This document shows, in pieces, positions 36,987 to 48,640 of a stretch of 64,000 nucleotides of DNA; position 1 is the first letter of the stretch, and every line of letters begins with the position of its first letter. The notes beneath the pieces were generated by a model that made no database searches, was not told the DNA's origin, and saw nothing but the letters and a program-made list of their open reading frames with translations. Source of the DNA: Epiperipatus broadwayi (taxonomy: Eukaryota > Onychophora > Udeonychophora > Euonychophora > Peripatidae); NCBI GenBank assembly GCA_028023455.1, contig JAQFVV010012572.1, forward strand, positions 742,001-806,000, written 5' to 3'. The translations under genes were made by a program, and so were the position numbers.

Positions 36987-38849
36987 ATATATATATATAT
37001 ATAAACATTGTTAATTAACCAAAAGACTGTTTTTTACGAGGCTCCTCGTCGACATCTGAAATCACTCTAACTCAGCCAGTTTTTATACGAAAATATTCGT
37101 TAAATAGGTATTGAATTCGTTTTTAAAAGTTCTGTACGATGGTGACATCTTCCGATTTATTTTAGAAGTAAAAAATAGAAAAAAAACGCATTTAAACCTA
37201 AACAAAGAAGGAACATTATTTGTGATTGGTTCTTGCATGCTCTACCGAAAAAGCATTTAGATCAAAGAAAATAAAGAAAAACGCTGAGATTTTCATTTCG
37301 AATACTTTATTAAATAATATTTATGGAAATTAAACATAATTTTCAAAAAGAATAATAAAAAAACAAAATTATTTTCGAAAAATATTGAAGATTTTAGTCC
37401 AAATATTGAAGTTGTAGTAAAAAGAAATATTTACTTTTCTATAACGTAAAAGTCGATCTTTTTGTTTACATTATAACTTTTATGTTGCCGATATTGAATA
37501 TTTTAGAATAAATAAATAGCAATTTATTTTTGAAAGAACTTTCGTTTTTTTCATGACCTGAAAAATTAATTATATACTTTTTATAAACGTATCTGAGTTG
37601 AATTTAATATTATAGGCGAATATGTTTTAACAATAGGCTTTGTCTTCAGTTTGTGAGTTGGCCAATTAAAAGATTTGATTTTTATCTGATACAACCAATG
37701 ATAAAATTAGCGGTTAAAAGGTTAATACCCTTTATTGAAATTAATTTATTTAAATTTTAGTAGAGGTTGTAAACTTCTTTTTTTAAGAAGTTAGTTGACT
37801 TTCTATCAAATATTGCCATATAAAGAGTCATAAATTTCTATAAATTTCAATAGAGGATGTAAGTAAATATTGTTAATATATTATAAACTTGTGAGATGTT
37901 TAATTAACATACATACATTTTTATTAAATGAACCTACTAGCCTTACATATTGCAGATGGATACTTGGTTTGTAAAATCTCCAAAATAAATATCACATATC
38001 CATGTAAAGTAAATCAATATGTATTTCAGCTGAAAATGAAATCTCAATTCAGGATTACCTAAATAAAGTCTCAGTTTAAGTTTAAGACATTTGTCATGGT
38101 AAGGTCTTTATTATTTCTATAAATCATTCAATTAAAGTATATAATATTAGTATATGTCATTTAATTTATTATAATGTTTAGTTTAGCATCATGCATTTTA
38201 TTATACATATACAAAAAATATATTGTGATAAAAGATTGCTAAACTTAGATATTAGATTAAGAGATAAGTAAAAGTTTTATAGGATGAAATACCATATTTG
38301 TAATGCAATGATTTTATAACTCAACTGTATATATCTGTAAATCCAAGATTTGATTTTTGAAATTAATACACCTTATTTAAAAGTAAATAAAATTATCATA
38401 ATTTAGTTATAAAAAAAAGTGAAAAGGTATTTCTATATAAATAAAATTTCCACTATATTAAGTTGTTTCATAGGTCATGTGGTATTATTTTAATAAATGA
38501 ATCCATTGATGTCATAATAATTAGTTTTTAGTAATGTAAGTTAACTCAATTCCACAAAAAATATGATTGTCTTCATATAGAATCCTAAAAAAAATTCACT
38601 AATATATCTCAATGATGAATCTCCTGAAGTTTTTTTTAACGTTTTTTTTTTAATTTTTCTTTGTAAGAGTGAACTGCCACAAGTAAACTACAAAAAAGAA
38701 AAATTCAAAAGTTTCAGACAGGGACCAGAAATGAAAATTCTATTAAGACAAAATTATTATCTTGATGTCAAGAAGAAAATTTTAATTATCATACATACAT
38801 TAAACAGAATAATCTACTCGATTAAAGCATCACCTTAAATTTCACCAAT
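36987..38849. other. Non-coding stretch, partly less AT-rich
   Basis: No gene is supported. The 37010-37560 part has more CpG than average (for example ACGAGGCTCCTCGTCGAC) and contains no repeat that I can match elsewhere in the window, so it may be older single-copy sequence. Confidence 0.4.
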
Positions 38850-39015
38850 CCAAATATCACCAATTTAGTTTTCATGCTAGTTGTCATACTCGGGCCAGGA
38901 AGATCTGAAAAAGAGAAGATCATTTTTAATGTTGTGTTCTCTAGTTACATGTGTTATTATCATCATTTGATTGTATTTCAAAAAGTGTAAATAAAGTTTG
39001 AATTCTTTTAAAAAG
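38850..39015 (+). mobile_element. tRNA-SINE family B, diverged 3' fragment
   Basis: It retains the block order of the SINE: TTTTCATGCTAGTTGTCATA (tRNA 3' side), GGGCCAGGAAGATCTGAAAAAGAG (module, core lost), ATGTTGTGTTCTCTAG and the end AGTGTAAATAAAGTTTGAATT. The module can no longer form the hammerhead-like fold. Confidence 0.55.
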
Positions 39016-41059
39016 ATTTAATTCAACTAGTTGATGGAAATACTTCCAGTCATTCAATAAAAATGGATAACATTTCAAAGGTTTTCTAATCTTTTTGTTT
39101 TAAAAACGTTGTTTCACTAAAACCTAATCATATAAATTGTCTATTTCTAAGCAAATACTTAATGAATTCTAATATATTAAATATATAAAAAGAATTAAAG
39201 CATATGATGATTAAAATATATAATTACGATTTACACAAAATAGTCATTTTATATTGAATCAAAAGTAGTTATAGGAATAATATTTTTATAACAATAGTAA
39301 TTACATGGTTGTTGTTCAAGGAATTATGACCTTTAAACACCCAAATACTGTTTCATTCAATTAACCTCTGCTTTAAACATTTATGTGAAGTCTTCAACTC
39401 TGCAAGCAACGTTTAAACCGCACCGAGCATATTTTTGTATTTATCTGTACAATAAAGGATATGTAATTTCCCATTCATCTTTATTTTTAATTCCAATTAT
39501 TTAAAAAAAAAATTTTATTTTTCTATTATAACTTATATTAGCATCTGGATTCAGTTCATAAGGAAATTGGTCATCACCTCATGAATCTACAATTTCTTTT
39601 ATTCGTTTTTAATAATCCGCGTTTTTGTTGCATATAAAGTTAACAACCAGCCAAGTCATTTTGCAAGCTTTTTTTTAAAAAAAATCAATTTCAATAATCC
39701 ACAGACTAATCTTCGTCTTTTATTAAAGAGACTTTTTCCTCATTTCTTCCATCCTTACAAAATTGGCTTTTTAAATATATATATATATTTTTGAAAGCAC
39801 TCTTTTTATTTAACATCTAAATATTTTGAAAATATGGCACTATTTATAAAAAAAAAAAGTGTCATTTTCTATATATAAACATTATTTGATTTGTGAATGT
39901 ATGTTCTGTTTTTAGATTATAATTAGACAATATTGTACTATAATTAGCAGTAACCTTGGTCATCATCAGTGATAGTTTACCATTAGGTGTTACAATACAA
40001 TATGTTGTGACATTTCAATTTTACAACTTCTAAACGTTAATTAGCATCAAATAAAATAGTCATGTGACTAGTTGTTCCATAAGTCACTTGATAATAAATT
40101 GAGTTAGTGAAATGATTCAGAAATCTTTAATTCTTCAGTAAGCCTTTCTATCACCATAGTAAACCATAGAGTTTACAACATTAAGATGCTGTTCACAATA
40201 TTTTTTTTACTAATATTTGCATTTTACTTTGTCTAGAATAAAACCTAGGTCTCTGGTTTTAGCAAAGAGTTTGCAGCCATCAAACCAAAAGGTTAAAGTT
40301 AGTTTTATAAATATTCAGTTTACAAGCATGCCATTACTTGAATATACACATTTTTAGCACTTGCATCTTGGATAAATACAATAAAGATTATTCCTAATTA
40401 CTTTTATGGCTTAATAATCTCTAAACTCAATTAAAGTTTAATATATCAAACATTAAATCCTAGCATAAGTATGATAACATGCATGAACAAGAATCTGTTG
40501 TCCAACTGATGATGGCTGATTCTGCTAAAAATGCATCTTGAGTTGTTACTTGATTTTTCTATATACTTTTACTCTTATGTTTTAATGGTATATAGCTTTG
40601 TATGCTCTACTGTATATTTTTTATATAGTTAATATGCTTCTTGTTCAATAATTCTTGTATGATTGTCATAAGTGACCCAATTATGTAATCATTTTTAAAT
40701 TATGATCAGGTCTCTCATATACGTTTACACATAATATTGAAAAAGACATGATAATCACTTCTCAGTTAGATGAAGGTCCACGTAACTTCTAAAATGTCTC
40801 TCATGGTTATTTGCATTTATTATTATTAATAATAATAATAATAAGCAGCCACTCAAAAATGAATGGCCATTCCAATTCTAAAAAAAAGAAGGAATAAGAA
40901 AGATAGAAGAACTCTAGAAATGAGTTTTGCAACGATTATTCAAATCATTCACAAATATTCACATATAAAACATGCTAGTCTATTTTTCTATTTACTTGAT
41001 ATTTTACAATGTCTTTTAGTTTCCTCAACAGAAAATATTTCTTTCTGAAACCATTTCAA
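39016..41059. other. Non-coding AT-rich stretch
   Basis: No gene is supported. A short TAAT/AAT cluster lies at 40818-40842. The 61-codon frame at 40863 has no recognisable domain. Confidence 0.4.
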
Positions 41060-41480
41060 CATATAGTTGTCCAATATATTTTATTTTCCATTATTTCACT
41101 GGAAACAATTAACATTGCACTTCTTTAGAATATCTTTGATGTAATCTTGATAATATGGATGACATCTACTCTTACAAGAAGTATCTATACTCATGTTCAC
41201 AATAAAACCCTTTTTTAGGAAGTCTTCCATTGTTGATTCATTTTACATGTCCAATCCAATGAAGGTATGATGGTACAATAGTGGGCTCAATAGTATCACA
41301 TCCAAGCTGAAAAATATATTGATTTTATGATCTTGCCAATATATTTTTAAAATTTTACCAAGTATTTTTGAACAAAATTTTTCTAATGCCTTAAGTACAG
41401 AGTCAAAGTTTCACTTCTATACAATAAACTGGGTAAGATAGCAGTTTTATATACATCTAACTTAGTTGCAGTATATACTT
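41060..41480 (-). pseudogene. RTE-type LINE reverse transcriptase C-terminal relic
   Basis: Read on the minus strand, the segment begins with YKTAILPSLLYRSETLTLY, the usual post-RT block of this LINE group (family form VLPTLLYGSETWTLY). After frame changes it continues with WQDHK, GCDTIEP, LHWIGHVK, RLPKKGFY and a DYIKDILKKC-like end. These blocks appear in the expected order in RTE/CR1-like LINE ORF2 tails. At least two frameshifts and several stops interrupt it, and no catalytic YxDD portion is present, so it is a 5'-truncated dead copy. Confidence 0.75.
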
Positions 41481-41800
41481 TTAACTTGCTAAAATAGTAG
41501 CTGCACATTATTGAAATCTGTGTTAGATCTCAATAGCTAAATTCAATTTTCTACCAAGGGATATTTAAACTGATTTACATTTTCAAATTGATAAGTGCAG
41601 AAGTTTAAAGCTGCTGAGTAATTTATTAATGCATAGTATTCAAGCATGAGAGTGTGTGTGGCGCAACTGTTCCCAAAAGCTATTAATATAAAATAGATAA
41701 CTAAAAATAATAAACTAGCTGAGTGCTTTCAAAGGATCTTGCCTTCATAATCATAGCTTGTTAATACCTTTAATGATATGCAAATATGCTAATTCCCTTT

Positions 41801-42276
41801 TTAATTCCATTTTTTCGATAAAGCATAGCACGTGTCCTTCCTATTTATGGCATCACTGTCTCGTGAAATGAATAAGGCCTCTTCGATTTTTCTTTTGAGG
41901 TCATGTTTCTCTCTACACATGACTGTGGGATTGTCTGGAATACACTCAAGGTGACTTGTGCTCTGATGCTGATAGAAAACTGAATAGGTAGAAGGATCAT
42001 TGCGAGCTCTATTGTATGAATATTTATGTTGGCTAATCATGTGGACAAAGATGCTCTGCTTTCCCCATAATATGTGCCTTTACAATTATTGTTGGAACAT
42101 GCAATATTATATACTGTGTGGGGGGTCTGTAAAAGTGGAGTTTGGTCTTTAGTGTTATCAATTAAACTGTTAGAATTTGGAGGGGTTCGAAAACAAAGTT
42201 GACATCCGTTGTTGAGAATGGAATGCAATTTCTTGTGTAAATTGGATATATATGGAAGCAATAATCTGGGTTTATC
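41801..42276 (-). pseudogene. Penelope-like GIY-YIG endonuclease, frameshifted
   Basis: The first part (42261-42037) has LLPYISNLHKKLHSIL, TPPNSNSLI, VYNIACSNNNCKGTYYGESR, covering the GIY (here YNI) and YIG (YYG) blocks with a CX5C-like cysteine pair. After a frameshift near 42040, ISQHKYSYNRARNDPSTYS and CREKHDLKRKIEEALFI follow. These carry the conserved H, K/R and the catalytic E of the domain, and the part ends with ALSKKWN. It lies in the same frame as the RT after one stop codon. It would nick DNA at AT-rich targets. Confidence 0.85.
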
Positions 42277-43372
42277 CTATATGATGTGGGTGTTAAGCTG
42301 TTTATTCTGTATATGTAAAAAAATTTTGTCAACAATGGACTGCCTGAATCCTAAATTCAATAAGTCATCTCTATATTCTATTACATTTGCTTTTGCGTCT
42401 GCCTCAAATTTACATAACAACCTGTTTTTGTGCAAAAAAGATGCTAGGCTGGATAATTTATGTTCTATTGGTGTGTTATATTGGGGGTGTATATGGCATC
42501 TGATCTCCAATGGTTTGATGGCCATACTATAATGGCAGTGGTTGTTTTCTCTATGTATTTTGACATCAAGATATTTAACTTGGTGAGTGTCTTCAGTTGT
42601 GACATTCACAACTAGTGCTGTACTGGTTTCCAATTCAACTTTGATGCATGTGATGATCTCAGGGGTAGCAGCAATGAATAGGTCATCCACATATCTAGTG
42701 TATACTAGAAAGCATGCAGGGTTTAAACTAGGTATGATTTTCTTCTCATAGTAGTTCAGGAAGATGCTGGTAACTACACCACTCAGTGGTAAACCCATAG
42801 GCCAGCCTTGTTTCATGGAGAACCATTGGTTTCTGAAAAATGCCACAATGTTGTTGTCCAACCAACATAGAAAGTCATGGATGAAATCTACTTGAAGTTG
42901 AGCTATTTTTTGTGTTAAAAGTTCATCTCTGACAATTTGGATCGACTTGTTTCTATTGATAGAGTCATATAGTTCAGAAACATCCATTGTGGCCAATTTG
43001 ATGTTTGGGTTTGTTGTAAATCTTTGATAGAGGACACAAACTGTGCAGATGAATTGATGGCAATATTTGGATGAGTTTTTTGTTCACCCACTTGGCTGTC
43101 TTTGCATAATGTACTTCACTGAAGTCTAGCATTAATCGGACCGGTGTGTTGTCTTTATGTGTTTTGGCAGTTCCAAAAATCCTGGGTGGCACTGATGACA
43201 ATGGATATAGACTATAATATTCTGACTTTGTGAAGGCTTTATTGCAGTGTTTTTTAAGGATAGATGAAATGAATTTTTCTCTATTGTTAGTGATGCTAAA
43301 CTGATCAATTTTATGAAACTGTAATTTATTAATCTGTGTGTTAATTTTGTCTATGTATTCCTGTGTGTGCAT
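42277..43372 (-). pseudogene. Penelope-like reverse transcriptase, frameshifted
   Basis: Part 1 (43372-42974) holds PPRIFGTAKTHKDNTPVR, the early RT block. A frameshift near 42985-43020 leads to part 2 (42996-42277), with the motif A region MDVSELYDSI, motif B QGWPMGLPLSG and motif C YTRYVDDLF with both catalytic aspartates retained. A CTGATGA-type ribozyme was not found inside. Part 2 is followed by a stop at 42277 in the frame that continues into the endonuclease. Penelope-like RTs are related to telomerase and prime on nicked DNA. The conserved residues suggest fairly recent death. Confidence 0.88.
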
Positions 43373-43484
43373 AGTATATAAATTAATTTATCTCACTCTT
43401 CAGATGCTGGTCCATGGAACCAAAATATTTGGATTTTACTATTAAAATAAACTTGGACTCCATAAACACTGATTTTTAGTCTAT

Positions 43485-43562
43485 AGGCATGGCATTAACA
43501 AGATTGATCTTATCTGTCCCCTCTGTCAGATGCACAATGAAACATTTGACCATCTAGCTGTA
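43485..43562 (+). pseudogene. LINE zinc-knuckle fragment
   Basis: One frame reads KIDLICPLCQMHNETFDHLA, a C-x2-C...E-T...H-L pattern found near the C-termini of non-LTR retrotransposon proteins. The expected last cysteine is replaced by tyrosine. The fragment is under 80 bp and sits between the Penelope-like copy and a SINE, so assignment is tentative. Confidence 0.4.
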
Positions 43563-43599
43563 TTTTTATATTGGACTATTTCCATCATCTAATATGTGT

Positions 43600-44130
43600 G
43601 TTTAATGTCTTTAGAAAAGTTTAATTTTTAGTTAAATATTCCAAATGCATTCAACTGTTAGTAATGTCACAGCAAACAGGTTAGTATATGCACCAACTGT
43701 TAGTAATATCACAGCAAACAAATGTTAATAATATCACAGCAAACAGGTTAGTATATGCACTAACTGTTAGTAATATCACAGCAAACAGGTTAGTATACGC
43801 ACAACGTTTCGAGAGGTATTTTTCTCCCCTCTTCTTCAGGTGTTGCTGGCCTGACCAGTGACAGTACTAGCATGGGATTCGACCCTGGGTCCTTAGATTC
43901 TTGATTATTGAAATTTAAGGTAACACTCTAACCAACTGAGCCATCCTGCCAAAGGCAACAGTATGTAGTAATTTCATATACTTATCTATGAGGTTCCTCC
44001 TGATTTCTCCACTTTTTCCTCAGAGCAAAGTTGATTAGTGATTTCCATACATTATGTATAGTCACACTAGGTTGGCTTATGGGATTTTTTGCCATCTAGT
44101 TTACTTGTGCCCTGCCCTTTGGAAATCTAA
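43600..44130 (-). mobile_element. tRNA-SINE family B, best copy
   Basis: On the minus strand the tRNA head (43952-43870) has an A box TGGCTCAGTTGGTTAGAGTG and a B box GGGTCGAATCCC. It is followed by GTACTGTCACTGGTCAGGCC and the module CCAGCAACAC-CTGAAGA-A-GAGGGG...CCTCTC-GAAAC (43839-43806). Beyond that, a roughly 54-bp unit containing AACCTGTTTGCTGTGATATT is repeated about three times (43645-43805), then an AT-rich 3' end. Sequence upstream of the tRNA head (43955-44130) is shared with the inverted pairs at 3173 and 16946. The layout of tRNA head, conserved central domain and tail is that of SINEs with a shared central domain, as known in molluscs and other invertebrates. Confidence 0.8.
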
Positions 44131-46071
44131 AAGGATTATGATTAATAATCTCAAAGTAAATTATTATCTTGTCACCTCGTTTAAAGATAGTATCAAAACA
44201 AGATCAATACCAATTATAAGACTATTTTTATTTATTAATTGTGCATTCTGAACCATCCGCTGTAAAATAATCTTTAATCCAGATATATTCAGGAAGCAGA
44301 CTTTATAATTAAAAAACTAATTAAAATTAAACATCGTGACAAGCTCTTAGCTCCAAATGTTAGATTTGTTGAGACATGGGATCTTATTACACTAACATGA
44401 TGATTCCTTCGTAACATTCAGTGTGATCTCAAACTTCTACTCTGAAAATGGGCTATCATTATCCCAAAGATCAGACGCTTTTGCTGCTTAATCAGTAGAT
44501 CGCAATTTGGATATACAACCTTAGTGATACTCCGCATAAACTTTCATTGATGTAGAGATGTGGGTACCTTTTCTGTTGTGAAGCCCAAGGTCACTAATCG
44601 TCATGTAGCCGAGTGTAGCATCTTTCAAGAGAGTGTGGGTGATTGTTCAGTCTACATAGGTGGTGGCAGTAGATAATGATAACAGATTATTTCTTAACCT
44701 GATTATTTACATATTTCAATTTATTGATTACATGGTATAGATTGTATACACTTTTTACTACATATAACCAAGATTTGTAATTAATTATTCCCATTTACAT
44801 CTTGCAACATTGTACATTCTTAATAAAATTATTGAGATAATAAAGTAGAATCACTCACTCTTTCATGCTAATTGCTTCTTGCTGAAGAATACTACCGAGC
44901 GGAAAGCATTTGTAGTAATTATTTATTACAATATATATATATTACTATTTAAAGTAATGTATCATCTTTGTTAAAGCTATAAACTGTCTGAATTTAAAAA
45001 GTACATTGTGGAATAATAACTATTTTGAATTATTTCTTATGCATTTAAAACAAGTAAAGTTTCTTTTCTTTTTTTAATGCAATGTCTTTTTTCTCATTTA
45101 AGTGAACTTGACATTTCAATGGATATTTTTTATGTGTATAATATCACATTTAAGCAATTATTTGACCTACCGCGTCAAGAAAATTTTCTGACTAGTTGAT
45201 AAAAACAATTCACTCATTCAAGGAACTTTTTTTTTGGTTAATTTTTTTTTATATAGCTTGGGTTTATTTTTGTAGTCTGGCTGCGATAATGTTTTTGACA
45301 GTTTTTATTGTTGGAAATTTTTTATATGCTGTTACGATCTTTATTATTATTATTATTAAAGTTAAAATAAATTTTACGAATGTTCGCCAACAATTACTCT
45401 ATATAGCAAAGATTTATAATCACTGAATAGTTTCATATAAAATTTTATACGTAAATAATTTTTTAATTGTATTAAATATTAGCTAATGTTAGTATTTAGA
45501 GAATGTTGATATGTCTTAATTTTAGTCCTGTGTGGAATATCTATGGCTATATTCCACATCATTGATATTTAGAAAATGTTAATTTTAAATGCAATTATTT
45601 TGTGCTTCCTAGAGTATTTACCTTTCCTCATCCCAAGCCTGAAGACACATTCATTTCCAAGCTGAAGGAATTTCGCCATAAGGACAGAATAATCTCATCC
45701 AGATTTTTATTTGACAACACGTGAAGCCTGATTAAGTTGGATTAACAACACCAGTAACCACATCAGAACATTTGGTTGCCTGCCTAACATGGATAACTAT
45801 TATTTTTGATTTACAATTGTATCATTATTACATATGGTTTTTCAATAAAATTATTCATAAATAAAGAGAAGTTTTACATATTATAAAATTTCATTTATTT
45901 TTTTGTACAATTCAGTTAAATTCATCCTGAAAGTATATGATATCAAACCGTACAATAATGGTTTTCTTAAAATTTAAGAACCTGTTGAAAACAAAATAAT
46001 AGACCTCTTCTTAATATCAGAAGGATAGATCTTCATTATATGATCATCATTTCCAATGCTTACACAAGCTG
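44131..46071. other. Non-coding stretch
   Basis: No gene is supported. At 44300-44660 composition is closer to balanced and one plus frame has a few short open runs between stops. This could be an old LINE body, but no diagnostic motif is seen. The 76-codon hydrophobic frame at 45196-45426 reflects T-rich DNA. Confidence 0.4.
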
Positions 46072-46340
46072 TTAAAGGAGGAGAAACTCTCCATACAGTA
46101 GTTTTCATTTTGGACTTATAACTTTTTAGTTAATTAAAAAAGTAAAAGATAGCTTTTGGAAGGTGCATTGGATTCTAATTGCTCTCAGTCTTCTCACTAA
46201 CGAAAGTCATGAGCTAGAAACTAGTCTGACATTATTGAATGAATAGGCACTAGATAGGAATTTTGTGAAAAAAAATTGTTGCATCCATTGAATAGTATGT
46301 CATACACTAGGACACACCACTGAATGAGGAGTTTGTTTTA
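46072..46340 (+). mobile_element. Decayed hammerhead retrozyme-like copy
   Basis: Shared blocks are AAACTCTCCATACAGTAG at the start, CACTAACGAAAGTCATGAGC in the core strand, TAGAAACTAGTCTGACATT, GGCACTAGATAGGAATTTTG, and GGACACACCACTGAATGAGG at the end. The core CTGATGA is mutated to CTAACGA while GAAACTAGTC survives. The monomer is internally deleted. Confidence 0.65.
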
Positions 46341-46476
46341 AGGATGGATCTTCCAAAATTTTCAGTTTTATCATAGCAAGTAAATAGTATTACAATTTTC
46401 ATTAACTTTCAGGTATTACATTAATATCTTGTACAATTTAGTGCAACAGTGGAATAGCAGAGTTTAAAGTTCAAGG

Positions 46477-46575
46477 TCCATGAATGAAAGATTCCATCTC
46501 TCACAAGTCTATCACTTTAAGAAACCATGAATGAAAGATTCCAGCTCTCACAAATCTATCACTTTAAGTTTCTTA
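46477..46575. repeat. Tandem duplication, about 50-bp unit
   Basis: Two adjacent copies of a block containing ATGAATGAAAGATTCCATCT...TCTATCACTTTAAG (second copy with GCTCTCACAAATC) occur back to back. No function is visible. Confidence 0.8.
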
Positions 46576-46599
46576 TGAATTATAATAACTACTCCTTCT

Positions 46600-46870
46600 T
46601 ATTGCATTGCCAAATATATACCATATAATACTAAATTGTCCATGCACTTTACAACTGTTACACAATGCTTTATTTGCAACCATTTTTTACAGTCTGCAGT
46701 TTCAATTGCCCCAGCAATCTTCTTCAGAACTTTATATCTCCTAACCTTTACAGTTTCGATTGCCCCAGCAATCTTCTTCAGAACTTTATATCTCCTAAAT
46801 AAAGCATTGTGTAACAGTAATAAAGTACATGGACAATTTAGTATTATATGATTTCTTATGAATTCCTGAG
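46600..46870. mobile_element. Foldback element with tandem hammerhead-like modules
   Basis: Inverted arms (about 46620-46672 and 46796-46852) read ACTAAATTGTCCATGCACTT...ACACAATGCTTTATTT against its reverse complement. The centre holds a 54-bp direct repeat. On the minus strand each unit reads CTGAAGA-A-GATTGC-TGGG-GCAAT(C/T)-GAAAC, at 46753-46781 and 46699-46727. The frames on both strands are by-products. Confidence 0.75.
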
Positions 46871-48179
46871 CAATCATAAATTATTGGATTACTTAGTTTG
46901 TTTTAGTATTGTGATAATAAATATATAATTGGATAAGTATTTTTGTAATCTAATATATTTGAACAATATTTTATTAATACATGCAAGAAATGTAAAGAAT
47001 TTAAATAAGCTAAAAAATTAAAAAAGAATAAAGATGAAAAATTATGCCGTTTAAAGTGATAGTTAAACCGAATTGATTTTAGATTTGTACAGTTTAAATC
47101 CAGCAATAGAATGGTATAGATTATGTTTTAATATAATATAATCTTCTCGTGTTTTTAATACATCCAGTCAGTATGATTTAGGGCAATAGTAAAGTAGCAG
47201 ACTCTAAAACTCAAGATCAATGGATTATGCCTCAATTCATGGATATGGATAATACTGTCATAAGCTCATATTGAGATTACAATAAAAATCATGAAGAAGA
47301 TATTTAAATATATAAACATTTTTCAAAATAAATTAAGAATTACTCAAGCTAATATTTCTTATGATTTTATGAATGTGAAAAGTTGGACACTAGCAAACAT
47401 CTTTAAAAACACCATAAATGGCAAGATAAATAAAAAAATAAATACTACTTAGATTTATGAATTTTTAATTGAATCGCAAATAGCCAGTTTTTTTTTTTTT
47501 GCCTCATTTTGATCATGTTATAAAACGATTTATTAAAAAACAAAATTAATACTAAAAAAGATTGATAGTGAAGAACAAAGTAGATAACCATCATTATAAT
47601 AAAGAGTGACTAATTGAAGAGCATAAAAGATGGTTGGTTACTCTGGAGATGTACCATTTTATTACTTCCAGGTATCAGCAGCATCTTGACAAGTTTTGAT
47701 AACATCTGCACTAGACCAAATTGAATAAACAAATCTAAATAGGAAAAAGAAAGTCAGTATTTAACAAATAAAGTCCAAAAAAAATGTATAAATGTTACTA
47801 AATCCACCGTTTCTTTTATTTAAAATATATACTATTAGGTTCATATTTAATATTGTTAGATTTAATATTTTAGAAAGAATAGTTTAAATCTTAAAGTTGA
47901 AGAGGGAAAATCAAAATCAACGTTCTGTCAAAAGATGATCAGAAATAGTAAAAGCAAACAGAAGAATACAAAATATATCATAGAAATTTGAAAGGATTAC
48001 TAAAGCTTGTGATCTACCTATCAGAAAGAAGCATCTACCTACATCCTAATAAAAACTAATAAGTAAGTATAAAAAAATCAAAACCATAAAAAATAAGAAT
48101 ATGGAAACACTACCATGAAAGAAAATAAATCTGAAAATAATATGTTTAGCAATCAAATCTTCTGGAAATATTATATTTA
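46871..48179. other. Non-coding AT-rich stretch
   Basis: No gene is supported. A block near 47790-47830 (GTTACTAAATCCACCGTTTC) recurs near 48220, hinting at another fragment of the foldback family at 48180-48640. Confidence 0.4.
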
Positions 48180-48640
48180 ATGACCAAACCAATATGTAAT
48201 GAATATAAAACTACACAAACATTACTAAATCCATCACTTCCTTTATTTTGCTGTAATATTTGATATAAGCTCTATTTTTTCATCTTATTTTGAATACTTT
48301 TTAGCAAAAAAAAAAATTATTGTATGTATATATATATAATCTTATGTTTCAACTGTCCTGCAGTCTTCTTCAGAGTCATTCCTACTTTAATTTCCTAAAA
48401 CTTTCAAAAAATTAAAATAAGAGTGGCTCTGGGAAAGACTTTAGGACAATCAGAATGTAAGATTGTGTGTGACATATATTCAATAAAAGTTGTTGTTGTT
48501 GTTTTTTTGCTAAAAAGTGTTCAAAGTAAAGTGGATAAATTTAACATAAAACTAAATAACATTTTAGCAATAAATCCAATGCAAATCTGTAAGAAATTAA
48601 ATTTCAAAATTCCATTCCTGGAATGAATAAATGTAACAAT
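48180..48640. mobile_element. Foldback element (CTGCAGG family)
   Basis: The left arm has TACTTTTTAGCAAAAA...AATCTTATGTTTCAACTG and the right arm CAGAATGTAAGATTGTGTG...TTTTTTTGCTAAAAAGTGTT, inverted around about 48395. The left arm contains, on the minus strand, CTGAAGA-A-GACTG-CAGGA-CAGTT-GAAAC (48373-48346). The right arm has the decayed counterpart. Confidence 0.65.

Larger units (their letters stand above)
41690..43372 (-). mobile_element. Penelope-like retroelement, nearly full ORF, broken
   Basis: Minus-strand order: N-terminal RT part, catalytic RT part, linker, GIY-YIG endonuclease, then a 3' region at 41690-41790. That 3' region shares CATAATCATAGC / GTGCTTTCAAAGG-type sequence with the inverted repeats around the second copy (51957-52910). 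One in-frame stop and two frameshifts break the ORF (see the parts). Neither long terminal pseudo-LTR is clearly delimited. Confidence 0.85.

Noticed and set aside
42209-42532. Plus-strand 107-codon frame
   Set aside because: It is the antisense shadow of the Penelope-like reverse transcriptase/endonuclease on the minus strand.
45196-45426. Hydrophobic 76-residue frame as a small membrane protein
   Set aside because: The composition follows directly from T-rich DNA (many TTT and ATT codons); no conserved motif or transcript signal.
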